Notes under the pieces: model-generated
Databases searched by the model: none
What the model was told of the DNA's origin: nothing
The model's input: the letters and a program-made list of their open reading frames with translations, nothing else
Assembly: GCA_009617715.1 (NCBI GenBank)
Contig: VTFK01000365.1
Location: forward strand, 124,001 to 188,000
Reading direction: 5' to 3'
Length of the DNA stretch: 64,000 nt
Source: Plectrocnemia conspersa
Taxonomy: Eukaryota > Arthropoda > Insecta > Trichoptera > Polycentropodidae
In this document: positions 63,680 through 64,000 of the stretch, one piece after another
Numbering within the stretch: position 1 is the first letter of the stretch
Layout: each line of letters starts with the position of its first letter
Translations under genes and position numbers: made by a program

Positions 63680-63724
63680 AAAACATGTATATAGTCAATG
63701 CAAATATGACTATATACATGTTTT
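63680..63724. repeat. Perfect 17-bp inverted repeat with ATGCAAAT loop
   Basis: AAACATGTATATAGTCA and its exact complement TGACTATATACATGTTT are separated by ATGCAAATA. The loop contains the octamer ATGCAAAT. Confidence 0.85.
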
Positions 63725-63834
63725 TGTAACATTCTAAATTTGACATGGTACTTGTTTTTAAAAAAAATGAATTTATAATCTATGATTTAATAACCCTATG
63801 TTATTGAAAACATTATAATAAATAATCACAGATA

Positions 63835-64000
63835 TTAGGAGTACTCTAAAAAATTCCTTTTTTTGTAATGAAAAGTATTTTTACAATAACAAATTTATTT
63901 TACATTTTTCTACAAAATAATCTCCATCAACAGATACAACCTTCTTCCATCAGGCAAGTTTTTAATCCTATATTTGTAAAAAATAATAATAATCTAATAA
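63835..64000 (-). mobile_element. mariner element, 3' end (continues past window)
   Basis: Following TA at 63833-63834 the terminal sequence TTAGGAGTACTCTAAAAAATT is mariner-like. On the minus strand an open frame down to the TAA at 63883-63881 reads WKKVVSVDGDYFVEK, the conserved C-terminal motif of mariner transposases. No stop is seen in the visible part of this frame after the Trp. Confidence 0.75.

Overview
The window is AT-rich eukaryotic nuclear DNA from an arthropod, most likely an insect; I could not fix the order. The evidence is split genes with short GT-AG exons, proteins with clear animal counterparts (hemicentin, ZNF330/NOA36, a CKAP2-like protein, the BAR-domain RhoGAP Graf), and many insect-type transposons (PIF/Harbinger, hAT, Tc1/mariner, piggyBac-like, R1- and RTE-like LINEs, tRNA-derived SINE-like repeats). 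No bacterial operon, CRISPR array or prophage is present.

Layout. 1-18.1 kb (minus strand) holds two tandem hemicentin paralogues. Copy A starts at 11425 and runs off the left edge; 24 exons in the window give about 1379 codons (signal peptide, VWA domain, about ten Ig domains). Copy B (18074-12785) has 12 exons that join in frame to a complete 569-residue protein: signal peptide, VWA, the hemicentin linker, one Ig domain and a short new tail. 21.4-23.9 kb (minus) holds a complete seven-exon ZNF330/NOA36 gene. 26.0-29.2 kb (plus) holds a CKAP2-like gene with an apparent 1-nt frameshift at a T run. 32.5 kb (plus) holds the first coding exon of Graf. No second Graf exon was found in the remaining 31 kb, which is repeat-rich and probably a giant first intron.

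The repeats have clear structure. Three copies of a 1.0-1.3 kb element have TTA/TAA target sites. There is a long inverted-repeat element (36.6-39.7 kb), a hAT relic with a perfect 8-bp target duplication, and a compound Harbinger with transposase and BESS fragments. Other elements carry arrays of GGTCAGAAT-like motifs. A hairpin-bearing MITE family is scattered through 22-42 kb. The interval 40.4-43.8 kb (TA arrays, a GC-rich R1 tail, a noisy second copy of the 38 kb sequence, CT/TG-rich low complexity) looks like a mis-assembled or poorly corrected insertion.

The genes share no obvious pathway. Copies A and B arose by local duplication, keep identical exon phases and nearly identical exon lengths, and share a promoter-proximal motif. 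The best lead for new biology is copy B: a short soluble-looking hemicentin derivative whose tail comes from reading through an ancestral splice donor.
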